Origin: Chaetorhynchus papuensis
Lineage: Eukaryota; Chordata; Aves; Passeriformes; Rhipiduridae
DNA: 64,000 nucleotides
Direction: 5' to 3'
Assembly (NCBI GenBank): GCA_013396525.1
Contig: VWYX01000716.1
Span: 176,035 to 240,034 of the forward strand
Both the position numbers and the translations under genes were made by a program. Under the pieces are notes generated by a model. The model had not been told where the DNA came from. It did no database searches and was given only the letters and a program-made list of their open reading frames with translations. The first letter of the stretch is position 1, and each line of letters begins with the position of its first letter. Positions 9,992-20,900 of the stretch are shown here, one piece after another.

Positions 9992-12100
9992 CTATTATTG
10001 CATGGACCCAGTGCTGCTTTCACAGGCAGGGGCTGCAGCAGCTCCCACCCTGCCTGGAGATGCATTGTGGTGGGAAGGACCAGTGGCATGCTCACCCATG
10101 GGTTGTGTCCTTTCTTCTGGCTTGCCCACAGCAGTTCAAACCCCTTTTGTGTGAAGACTCCTCCAGAGGATCACTCACCACCCAGGAAAGTGCTGTCTTT
10201 CTCAGGCCAAAGCAAGAGCTGCACTGAGGCTGAGCAAACACCCAGTGCTGTGCAGTGTCACAGCTCCTCCGCCCTGGACCTGGCTGAAAACACGGCATCA
10301 CCCAAGAGCTGCTTTCCCCAGGCCTGCCTTTGCTTCCCTGTCTTCTCTGGATGAGCAGAACGAAACAGTCACAAAGTCCATCGCTGCACTCGTGATCCCT
10401 TCACTGACGTCTGAAAAGATCATCACCCAGTCTGTTCTGAGGGTTAGAACATAACACTTCATCGTTGCTATGTTGGCCCTAAGGTGATAATTTAAATGAG
10501 TTTTGTATTCTGGGCTGATTTATGGTGGCTAAATTGATGTAATAAAACTTCCCAGACCCTTTTCATGTGCATTATTGATAAAAACACGCAGTAAAAGAAA
10601 TGTGTAAATCCATCTTTGTGAGCTCTAATACTTGATGGTGGCATCTGTTTTTCATTTAACAAGATGACTGAAAATGAATGTAACTACAAAAAACTCAAAC
10701 AGCCAAATGTGTACATATCATTGTGCAAAAACTGCAATTTCACCACTCACTGATAATCAGCCCTGATTTATTTGAACAGACTTTGAGGTTCTGACTTCCC
10801 TTCTCAACCAGGGCTTCAGTTCAGCAGGAGTTTTCCTTAGGCAGGGTCTTCCAGGTCTGACCCAGACATATCCACTTGCAACAACATCCACTGGAAAGGG
10901 TTTTGTACCTGGTAAATAGCAGAGTGAATCAGAAGAATTGAAATTTCCATTCAGTCACAATCTTCTGTGCTTTGGCATACCCTTAGGGCATTTACTAAGT
11001 GAGTATGAACATCTTTTGCACTATCTTATGACAAAATGCACTGTTTATGGAATGACACCATTCCTGGATATGGGAAAGTTACCTTTCATCATACATCCTG
11101 TGTAAAGATCACCCAAGAGATTAAAAAATGGAGATATGTGGGAAGAAGAGAGTGTGCAGTGGATTATTCAGCACCACGGAAATACAACGTACAGGAAAAG
11201 AGGAGAGTCTCTGGAGACTGTCTGGGCTGTTAGCATCAATAAGAACAGCTGGGATGTGATGCTGAAGCTGGACTGGTGAGTTTGTGGTCAGGAGGGGCTT
11301 TCAGGGGGTGCTGCACTTCCCAGGTACCGCACAGAGCTTTGTACGAGAGTTTGCCACTGGCACACAAATAGGGCAGAACAAGCATAAATTAAATAATCCC
11401 TCTCTGTGTATGGTGATGGAATCCTTGCAGGTCGACAAAGAGCAAATCCAGCTGGTTGTCTCCCCAGATACAGAGTATCCCAGAAAAAGGACTGGTGCAG
11501 CCCTGCTGTACCAGGTAGGGGTCAGATTTTAACCATGGGCAGGTAAGGGCAAGGCAAATATGACTGTAAACGATGGGAGATATCAGCAGCTTTCCAGCAT
11601 AAACCCACCTAAATGCCCAACAACACGGGCTGAACATTTTCTTAGGACAATGTCTAGGTGTCATTTGCACAAAACTGTGCTGAGGGTTCACAGTCATTAA
11701 TAATGTGACAACCATGGCACAGGTGCAACCAGGACAAACTTTCTGCCAAATTTATCAGCCAGGCAAAGGCAGCAACATCATCTCTGGGTGCACAGTGACA
11801 AGTGTTCACCATCTCAAAACAGGGCTAGGAATCCTGGGCCAGCTACTGAGACTTCCGTTTAGGATGTGCCCCTCACTGATTCTCCAGCTGTTCCAGCAGC
11901 TTTTCCTAATGATGCTTCTTTCCCGGTTTGCCTAATTTGCAAATTCACAGTTGTGTGGCTGAGGAATGTAATAGGGTTAGATCCTTGGGAATTTTGGACC
12001 TGCAGGCTTCAGTGAGCCTTGGGGGAGTTATCCAGGCTCGGAAGACATCCATCAGGTCCTTACTCCAAAGAAATCCTCCACCATCTGCCTCATTCCACAT
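9992..12100. other. No gene seen; unique non-coding DNA
   Basis: A GC-moderate portion (about 10000-10360) carries overlapping frames of 69-118 codons on both strands, none recognised. From 10450 to 12100 the sequence is ordinary. A good-looking donor (CCAG|GTAGGG near 11515) has no convincing acceptor partner. Confidence 0.55.
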
Positions 12101-12160
12101 GCCCTGAAGCCAGTGGGAGTCCTACCAGATAATTCAATAGAAATCAGCCCAGGACTCACC
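12101..12160. repeat. Old sauropsid repeat fragment (fold-back-type family)
   Basis: CCTGAAGCCAGTGGGAGTC followed by ATTCAATAGAAATCAGCCCAGGA echoes the 'tgaagtcaatgggagt ... attcaatgg...atcaggcc' pattern of the palindromic family represented at 7751-7814. It is strongly diverged. Confidence 0.4.
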
Positions 12161-14256
12161 TAAAATCACACCTGTTCCTTACAGCATAAAGTGATAAGCT
12201 GCAAAAGGTTTGGTTTTTAATTGGACACTTAATACCAGCTTTGGCAGGTGATTAAACTGTGATTTACTTCCAAGGGAGATAAGAAGTAAATTTCTAAGGA
12301 ATTCTGGAGCGATGGTTTAACAGCACGGTAATTATACAGAGTTTTTTTGGAAGAACTGGGCAAGTTAAGGGAGAATCAGACATAAATAAGTGAGTTATTT
12401 TTCTTCCTACACTCAGAAGACACAGGAGATTAGAAAATGACAAAAAAAAAAGTAGAGCAATGTTTAAGTAGTTTGAAAATAACGGATTGTGAGTGGACAC
12501 AAAAGCTGTCCAAGAAATGTTTAATAGGGAGCCAACAAGGAATGTATTTCCACTCCAACTGAAACAGAAGTGGCCAGTGCTATCAGAACATCAATGTATA
12601 CAAATCAAACAATACAGCTTAACTAGCTCCCATGGGTAAAATAAAGAGGCATGAAGTAGGGATTTGTCAGTCATTGAGACCTTTATTAATAACAACTGCA
12701 GTTTAAAGAGCATGGGTTCTGGTACTTGCAAACAGGAAGCAGCAGCACTCAAACAAGAAGGCAAACATTTCATTGCATGTAAAGGAAGATCATAATTCAG
12801 AGGGAACAAAAATTTTTTGGAAAACAAATTAAGCTACATGACTGCAACAAGGTCTGGGATACTAATAAAGCACTTTTTCCTTTTGAATTATAAAAATACA
12901 ATATTCTTAAGTATTGTATTAGAATTGTCTGACTGGTACTGGGGTAAATATGCAATGGAGAAAGAGAACAACAGTTCAGGATGGTCAAAGAATGAGGTTC
13001 ATCTCCCACACTCAGCTGGCTTCACAGCAAATTTTTAAATTTTTCCAAGGATATATAAAGTAGTTTTTCACCTTTAGGCTGCTGTTTGAGAGGGGAAGAT
13101 TATTTCAGGCCTCTTGTGGTGATGCCAGCCACAGTCCTCTACGCAGAAGGCGTTTTAAGCACTTGGGTTTGGATGACTCTGTGAATGGGAGCAGAAATGC
13201 TTATGCGCAGCACCCAGCCATGGGTGGTACTGCTGAGGGTATACCCAAAAGTGGCTGAATGTGGCTACTATTTTTTTCTGGACTATCTCCACTGAACCTT
13301 CCCTTTCCTCTGGTTTGGTTACGTTTCCACAAATCAGACACGAAAGATGTACAGTCCTGCCCCTTCAGCACCACATAACCCTGGGAATGGAAGGCAGGGG
13401 TCTTGTAGAGCCCATCCTCTCAACCCACCAGAGCTCACAGGCAGTAAAAAAGCCCCATCAGTCTGTGACACCCCCGTACCCCTCCAAGCAATTCCTTTGT
13501 CCCCCTGTGCTCTGACTGCTTTAATGTTAATTGAATCATGACTGCTGTGTTTTTTAGCAATTGCTCTCCATTGCAAACACAGGTGTTTGCTGGGGTTGTA
13601 AAGTACACACAGCCCCAGACACAACTCAAAGGGGGGTTTGTACCTGTCTTCCTGGTAATTCTGAGTTAACAATCTTTCACCTGGAAAAAGAAATATTTCC
13701 TCTTTGTCCTTTCCTTGGGAATACTGAAGAGAAAAGGACTGCATCCTGTATGTTTTGTGTAACTAGGTCAAAAGCTGTAGTAATTATATAATAATGGCTT
13801 GGAAAGGCAGTATTTCAGGACAAGGTGTTTCAAGCCAACAACTTCAGTCATAAGAATGACAATGGTATTTATTGCAGGAAATCCCTTGCAAGAAAAATAT
13901 CTGCCTATTACAGACAGCAATAAAGTAAAAATTTTGCCTTGAGCATATTTCTTCCTAAGGCAGAACAGTAAATATCTGAGCTGTAGAAACATTAAAATAC
14001 CTGTAACTAGTAAGAATTTACGGTTCTACAAAAACGTTGTCAACAATGTGTGTAGGTGCTTTAGAGATAAGTAGGCATGTACCAAAGATTTATAGATTAC
14101 GGTATTCTGTGACATCATAAAATGTGGGGAATCTGAGAGCACGACTATTTGGCTGGTCAGCAAAAGACTCTTCTTAGATCATTAGGCTGTGCCATACATC
14201 ATTCCTAAGGTTATTTCCTTGATAGGTCTTGGAAAAGGTGTTGTATATCACAAATA
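12161..14256. other. No gene seen; unique non-coding DNA
   Basis: AT-leaning unique sequence. The minus-strand frame at 13334-13744 (136 codons) is the longest. It has no recognised domain and overlaps a plus-strand frame of 84 codons, so it is treated as chance. About 13000-13230 is somewhat GC-richer. Confidence 0.55.
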
Positions 14257-14295
14257 GTCTATGACCTCAGAAGTTAAGCGGGGAGCACCTTTTAC
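14257..14295 (+). repeat. Possible 5S-rRNA-like scrap (SINE head?)
   Basis: The text TCTATGACCTCAGAAGTTAAGCGGGGAGC resembles the internal 5S rRNA segment 'ctgatctcggaagctaagcagggtcgg'. Amniote SINEs with a 5S-derived head (AmnSINE1 type) exist. Only about 25 bases are similar and the rest of a 5S gene is absent, so this may be coincidence. Confidence 0.2.
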
Positions 14296-15030
14296 TCCAC
14301 CAGCAGTTGAAGTTAATACCATTTACTTTTTTACAAAGAAAGTAATTACCTTGAGGTTTTAAATGTTTTTTTTCCAGATTGAAGCTGTGACCTCAACTTT
14401 AGGATGATGTTGATGTTTGTAATCAGCCTTATTTCTGAGTTGGATGATTCATCATGCACTCATTAGATGTGATTTTCTCGTGCGATGGTAAAACACATTA
14501 AAAGCAAATGAAGTTATAGATCCTCATTTAAAATAATATGAAGGGAAAATCAGTCCCACTCACTGCTGCTTTTGTGCAGTGTGCTTCTACCTTCACTGGC
14601 ACTTCACTTGATGAAGTCAAGGATTTTATCTCTAAATTTTATAACTGTGTAACTGACAGTGATATTAAATGGGATACACCAGGGACGCTGGTATTGTGGA
14701 GCTCATTTCAGCTACTTTTATATATTGCATTGCCTTGAAAACAAATTAGAATCTTCAGTCTAATATCAGAAAGGCCAGGAAGAGCAGAGGAAATTTTATA
14801 GACTAAGTACAGTAAGGTATTTGGGATCTGTATCCCCGGAGGTGCTCTCCATTCATAATTTGTTTTGTGTTCCCCGTTCTTCCCATTCTCGTTCCCAAAG
14901 GACCTGGCCTGGGTGTACCTGTCATCTTGCAAAGGTCAAGTGGAAACTGGGACATGGATCTCCTGGTGGAAACGTAGTCAGGACAGATTGTCTGGGAGCC
15001 TTGCCTGTGCAGGATGACAGGACAGGGAAG
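14296..15030. other. No gene seen
   Basis: AT-rich unique sequence. The plus-strand 66-codon frame at 14538-14738 is unrecognised. The end of this interval abuts the CR1 insertion. Confidence 0.55.
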
Positions 15031-15580
15031 ATCACAGAACCAGAGAATACTAGAATGGCATGGGTTGGAAGGGATCTTTAAAAGGTCATTTAGTCCAACA
15101 TCCCTGCAAAGAGCTGGGACATCTTCAACAAGACCAGGCTGCTCAGAGCTCCATCCAACCTGACTTTGAATATTCCCAGGGATGAGACATCTGCCACCTT
15201 TCTGGACAAGATGCTCCAGTGTTTTGCCATCCTCCTTTTAAACCACTTCTTTCTCATACCTAATTTAAATTTACCCTTTCTTATTTTAAAACCATTATCT
15301 CTTGTCCTTTTGCAATAAAGCTTGTCCCCTGTAGGTACTGGAAGGTGCTCTAAGGTCTCCCTGTACCTTCCCCTCCCCAGATGAACAACCCCAGCTGTCT
15401 CAGCCTTTCCTCATAGGAGGGATGTGCAGTCCCTCTGATCATGTTTGTGGCCCTCCTCTTGACTCTCTCCAACACATCCACGTCTTTCCTGTGCTGAGGA
15501 GCCCAGAACTGGACACAGCGCTCCAGGTGGAGCCTTGCTGAAGTGAGTCAGAGGGGCAGAATCCCCTCCCTTGACCACAA
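15031..15580 (-). mobile_element. CR1 LINE, 5'-truncated 3' end
   Basis: On the plus strand the element begins with the reverse complement of the CR1 tail (CAGAGAATACTAGAATGGCATGGGTTGGAAGGGA). It continues through the diagnostic AACATCCCTGC, GCTCAGAGCTCCATCC, TGCTCCAGTG, CCCCAGCTGTCTCAGCC, GGCCCTCCTCTTGAC and GAACTGGACACAGCGCTCCAGGTGGAG blocks, and ends near GGGGCAGAATCCCCTCCCTTGACC. The sense strand is therefore minus. Only the 3' UTR and extreme 3' region are present, and no reverse-transcriptase motif is seen. CR1 is the dominant retrotransposon of bird genomes, and 5' truncation is its usual state. Confidence 0.95.
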
Positions 15581-15794
15581 CCCAGAAATTTATATACAAG
15601 ATCAAGAAGGAATGGAAGAAGTTGTTACTGGAGAGACCAACCTGTGCCAAGATTTCAGTGTGCTTTCTCTCTTCTTTTCATGGGAATGGACATCGGGGGC
15701 AAAAGGAATGTCTCTATTGCTGGAAAACATATGAAAAATGAAGCAGCAGAGAAGCCATTCGGCACAGAGGGATTGCAGCAGCCAAGGAGAATGG

Positions 15795-15940
15795 AGGGCT
15801 TTGCATATCCAGAGTGAAGCTGCTGGGAAGGAGCTGCGAGGGGATTATGCAAATCCCTGATTGGGTGAGCAGGGGCTGATTGCCAGAGCAGGGGATGCAC
15901 ACACTGTCTGTACCTGGGTAGTGATTATGCAAATCACACC
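15795..15940. promoter_or_regulatory. Cluster of three octamer (POU-factor) motifs
   Basis: Three octamer-type sites lie within about 135 bases: TTTGCATA at 15800-15807, ATGCAAAT at 15847-15854 and ATGCAAAT at 15927-15934. The last two share a longer GATTATGCAAATC core. Octamers bind POU/OCT proteins, and clustering can indicate an enhancer or, less excitingly, an old local duplication. No promoter elements accompany them. Confidence 0.4.
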
Positions 15941-18900
15941 CCCCCAGCCAGGGTCCAGGGCAATTGGCTAAATGAGAAAAACTCTGGTTCCGCATCAGTG
16001 AGTGCTCAGCACTCAGACCAGCCCACAGACTGTGCAGAATAAACACAAACACACAGCTCTGCCTCCCCCTCTCCCTGGGATCCACCTCACACTGGGCTGC
16101 CGGGCTGGCAGCAGATCCCCCCCGGGTAAAAGTAGGTGTCCATTTTCGTTTTCTGTGAGTCAGCCACCAAAGGGATAGAAAATGGAAGCTCAGATGAAAA
16201 CTTCTCCCTGTTGCCTGCAGTTTCCTGATCCCAGGAAAATTCTGCTGTTTGTCAAAGGAGGGATGCACCTGCACAATGGATGGGCTCAGGCCTTAGGTTT
16301 GCACTACGCATGGGAAAGATCTGGAGGGATGTGAGATGTAATTAAAAGATCAGATATTTAATATTTATTCCACGTCTTTTTAGGGGTTCAATGGCATCTA
16401 AATTTGCAAGAAGATAAAGACATTGCCCTGCCATACTTACAATAAAATTTTAACATTCAGAAATTTCTTTTTATTCTTTTTTTATTCCAGTGTGTACAAT
16501 TATGTGCCTATATGTGTGCAATCCAGCATCAGTTCTCAAATCCAGCATAATATCTCAATGTAATTTAATTTTGTTCTGAACAGCCTTTAATGTTTTCAGG
16601 AGCTTCTCACAAAAGGAATCTCATTCCCATGAACACCTAAGCCTGAAACACCTCTATAATTCTCACTGCAGAATGTTGGAAAGACATGACTCAGAAACCC
16701 AGGAAAATACACTAATTATATTGTACAACTAATTGCACTCTGCAGTTTTCGTAGTTTACTGGCAGATGGATGATTCAGATTTTGAGGTGATTGGGCGAGT
16801 TTAAAAACAGAATATAACTGAGGAATAGCTGGACATGTCAGAAGAATGGAAAGATATTGTCCATCTCATCCTGTGGCACAATATAAGAGCTCACTGAACT
16901 GGTTGGCAATAAAATTCAGTTTATTAGCATGTCAGGATTCTGAGAAAATTTCTTGGTAAAGCCCATTCTAGTGAGGAAGAGAGTAAAAAAAGGTCCACGA
17001 AGTTTTCCACGCTGAATCTTCTCCCTAATTATTCCCCTGGGTGGGCAGAATCTGCTTCTGTGTACAACAGGTTATTGGTGGTAGGGGCAAATGTTAGTCC
17101 CAGGGGACCAATTAATTTTAACAGAGGCTCCACTGAAAATCAGGGAATGAGGCCAAATATTATTCCAGTGAAAATCAGGTGAGTGTTTACATCTGGGGGA
17201 AAAGGAAGGGGAAATATATAAACATATGAGGCAGGAAGGGAAACCTAAGTACGGTCTGCAGGCAGGACAGGGTGGACAAACCTGGCTGGGGAAAGCCCAA
17301 GGTTCATCAGTACCTTCGGTCATAAACCAGCTAATATAATTTACCATATTTACTCTCAAAATTAACTGCCTATTGCCAAAAGATGGATTTTGGAAACCCA
17401 AGCTTTGGGCAGTCATTCCCAGTCTCCACAGGCTGTGGTTGGTGACACAACATGGGGAGCTGAGGAGAGTGGAAGCTGACGGGAGATGTTTTCTGATTAA
17501 CGCTCTGCTCTCTTTTCAATAAGCTAAGAAGCAATTGAAGGGTGGTAAATTGCAATAACTGATAACTCCCAGACTATTTCTAGCCCACTTTTATGGAGGC
17601 ATAGAACAAATGTTACTTAAGTAACTTGCATCTGTCACGACACCAGCTTGGTCTGTACCTGCTGGGCTGCAAAGCTGTGTAAGCAGCAGCTTTCAAGGAA
17701 ACATTGATTCTTGTCAGTTTGCAAAGGAAATAAAGAATGTCAGCCCTTCATGGAAAGAGGAAAAGATCACAGGAGAGCTGAGCTGTGCCACAGAGTCCTC
17801 CCCTCTGGCTGAACTGCAGCTCCCATCCCACTCGTGTCAGCGGTGAATGAAACTCGCGATGAGTCAGTGCCGCTTCCTCACCTGCGAGACCATTTATACC
17901 CTGGAGCACCACAGACAGGCACTGCTGGGGATCTCTGCTCTGCCCCTCGTGGGCAGGTGTCCCAGCCACACAAACCACGCTGACAATTGACATTAATTGG
18001 CACCCTTGTTGCAGTCTCTAAGGGGAGGCTAAAGATTTAATGGGCATGGAGAGGGAATTATTCCCAGCTGCCTCAAGGTGGTCCCTCCAGGGCTGTGCTG
18101 ACACACACGGGCAGGCCAGTGCCAGACCCCTGAGCTGCCACCACTTGTGATGCATTTGCTTTACTAATATTTTTAAAGGACAAAGAGAAAAGGGAGCAAT
18201 GAGGAACCCAGAGTAACGGGGAAAATAAAAGAACAGCACGTTATTTCTCAAAGACAGCTTGGAACTGTAGTAAATGCTTTTTCTTGGATGAGTGTGAGGT
18301 CAAATGGGTGAATCTTTATGTAAATTGGTGGCTCTCCATGGAGGGAACCACTTCATGTGAGTAAATAATACAGAACGCTGCCTTTTTTTGAGAGATGAAT
18401 GATTTCACCATCTACTTATAGGTGAAATATGGATTTTGTTAGCACCTTAAGAAGACCAGTGTTAAATATCTATATTATTTTCAGATGAAACCCGTTTAAA
18501 AACAAAGTAAAAAAACATTCCATAAAGGAACAGTTTATTTCTGAAATTCCCTGGCTTCTTTTGTTTTGCATTTTTCATGCTTTATCCTAAGTGTGAATAA
18601 CAGACATTTTTTTGTGGGCTGCAGGATTTTAGAAATAATAAAAGAATGCTTTGGAAATGTGTCATCTCTTCACAGTTAGAACTCAGCAACTCAGGAGGCA
18701 AGATTTCCCAGTGCTAACTTCCCTCATGTTGGCTACTACCTCTATGTCTGAAACAATTTATTTCCAGATTGACTATAAAAACAAGACATCACATAATCGT
18801 CTGGCCATAAAATATGTAAAGTATTGCACTACTGGGGCTCATTAGCAAAAGCATAGATGCCTTTTAGTAATCCACAAGGTGATACTTTTTAATGAATGCT

Positions 18901-20854
18901 GCAAATTATTCCACTGACTACCTAAAGATTAATAATAGATATGTCTGCTGCAACAAACAAGTCTCAAATCTCTGGAGAGAGCAACAGAAAGTGGATAATA
19001 ATTAGAATAAGAACACGACAGCTATTCTTATATTCATAGTTTTGATCCTATCAGCTAAATGGTGGTCGTGGTTTGTGTTGTGCAGTTGTAAACAGACTCC
19101 TCTTGGAGTAGGGTCCCGGACCAAGAACACTGCACACAGCTTGGCTTGTGGATAGGAAGAGAAAGGGATTTCAACTCTGACTTGGGGTTTAATTCTGCCT
19201 GATTTCAGGAGAGTTAAACATCTTTACAAGGCCTGAAACCTCACAGTTTAATTGTCTCCAAGGATGACTGTCCATCCTTTTGAAAGGAGCCTGAAGACAG
19301 GCATTGGATTTAGGTAACTTTATTCTGGACAGCTGGCAAGGACTCTCACAGGTTTTGTTTTAGTGAAGTCTCTACCTCATTGCAGCACATGGAACTCTGC
19401 AAAGGAGGTGTAGAGGATGCACAGAGTTTTGAGATGGAATATCTAATCTATCTAGTCAAGAGAATTATTAAAAATTGCACAAATATCTCTGTGGTAAACA
19501 GCACTGGACACCTCCAAAGACCCTAAACCACACCCTTAAAAGTTTGTTTCTCTGAGATTCACGTCACACTGTTGGTTAACCTGTGCTGTTTCCCAGGCTT
19601 TGGAGGATGGTGTGCAGTGCCTTATTCCCACTCACACTGGGAACTGAGGCCACTAGGCCAGAGACAGGCCAGTCTCCTTTTTGACTGGGTCTGTGTATCA
19701 GCAGGAGAATAAACAGGTCTAGAAGAGCTTATGTGAGACTCTGGGGTCCCTACAATTGCACTCAGCTGTGTGTTCCCATTTCCATATCAGATGAAATGTC
19801 CCAGTGATCCTAAAAATGAAAGCTTCAGAGAGAGAGAAGGGAAAGGACACCTCAGTGACTCCTGCCAGTATTTAAATCTGACCCAGTGAACCCAAACTGC
19901 TTCTCTGGGTGTAGTGGGTACAAGGCTATGCTTATTGCTTAGAAATGCCTCATTATAGTGCATCATCTCTGACCTAGGCTTGCTCTAAGGCTCTCAGAAT
20001 CCATGGGAACGCTCTACAACCGACTCCTTTAAAGCTTGGATCAGTTCTATTCCCTGGCAAAGGAAGGCCTGGCAGTTCTCGAACCCTCATGAATGCTGCC
20101 AAATGGCATGTGACTCTGCCAAAACCTGTGGTGGTTTCTGGAGAGGAGGAAATTCTCCACAAAGAAGAACCTCACGGATTTTTTTTGCCTTCAGATGCAA
20201 GAAGGTGAATGTTACGAGACTCCTGAGACGCCTCCTGTTGTTCCACCTGTGCTTCAGCAGTGATTAAAAAAATATTCTGTCCGCAGTAATCCAGCACAGC
20301 ACAATGATCTCAAACTGTAGATAAAATTATTCAAAGACAATGATTCATGGCTGGCCTGGTATGCAGAACAAGCAGAAAGGCAATTTAATTTGAACATGTA
20401 AGCACACACCAGTCCCTGCACAATACCCTGCCAAATTGGATAAGTTCTCTATTAGTTTCTGCTTATATTAAGAAGAATTCCCAGAGGGTCCTGTTTAAAC
20501 AATGTCTAAAAAAATACTTTCCTGATCATTTCATAAGCTGCTATAGCACCTCGGGAAACTCAGTGAGCACCCTCACGGCTGTCAGTTTGGGAATGAAAGG
20601 TGTAATTGTTATAACACAGTGATGGGCTGATCTTTCTGTACTTGGAGCTCCCACTGGTCAAAAGATGTGTCTTCCACAGGAATGATTGACTTTTCAGTGT
20701 CTTGCCTGCTTCCTGAAAGGGAACTGTGGAGTCTGAGGCTATGATAAATTATTTTTTAGGTAACCTGACTTACTGGATGCAGCCCTGGGAGCTTCACAGA
20801 GACCTGCCACTGTCCTGCTGCATCACCTGAGATATATCTTACCCCATTGTCCAT
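15941..20854. other. No gene seen; unique non-coding DNA
   Basis: About 4.9 kb without recognised repeats. A minus-strand frame of 186 codons (15714-16274) is the longest open frame in the window. It overlaps the octamer cluster, has no domain resemblance and no splice or translation context, and is judged chance. Short frames at 17072-17416, 17748-17993 and 19974-20162 are equally uninformative. The composition alternates between AT-rich (16300-17000, 18250-19050) and moderate. Confidence 0.55.
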
Positions 20855-20900
20855 AGCACAGTTTCTCCATCTGTCGAATTAGGGCATGAGATGTAGATTG
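20855..20900 (+). repeat. MIR-like SINE scrap
   Basis: CACAGTTTCTCCATCTGTCGAATTAGGGCATGAG matches the ancient MIR/L2-type text 'cctcagtttccccatctgtaaaatggggata' with several substitutions. Such core-SINE fossils survive in birds at low copy number. The match is short. Confidence 0.4.

Noticed and set aside
12685..12735. Possible MIR head (AAAGAGCATGGGTTCTGG)
   Set aside because: Only a handful of bases match the MIR start, and the core is absent.
15714..16274. Longest frame in the window, 186 codons on the minus strand
   Set aside because: No recognisable family, no splice or initiation context, and it runs over the octamer cluster. Treated as chance.
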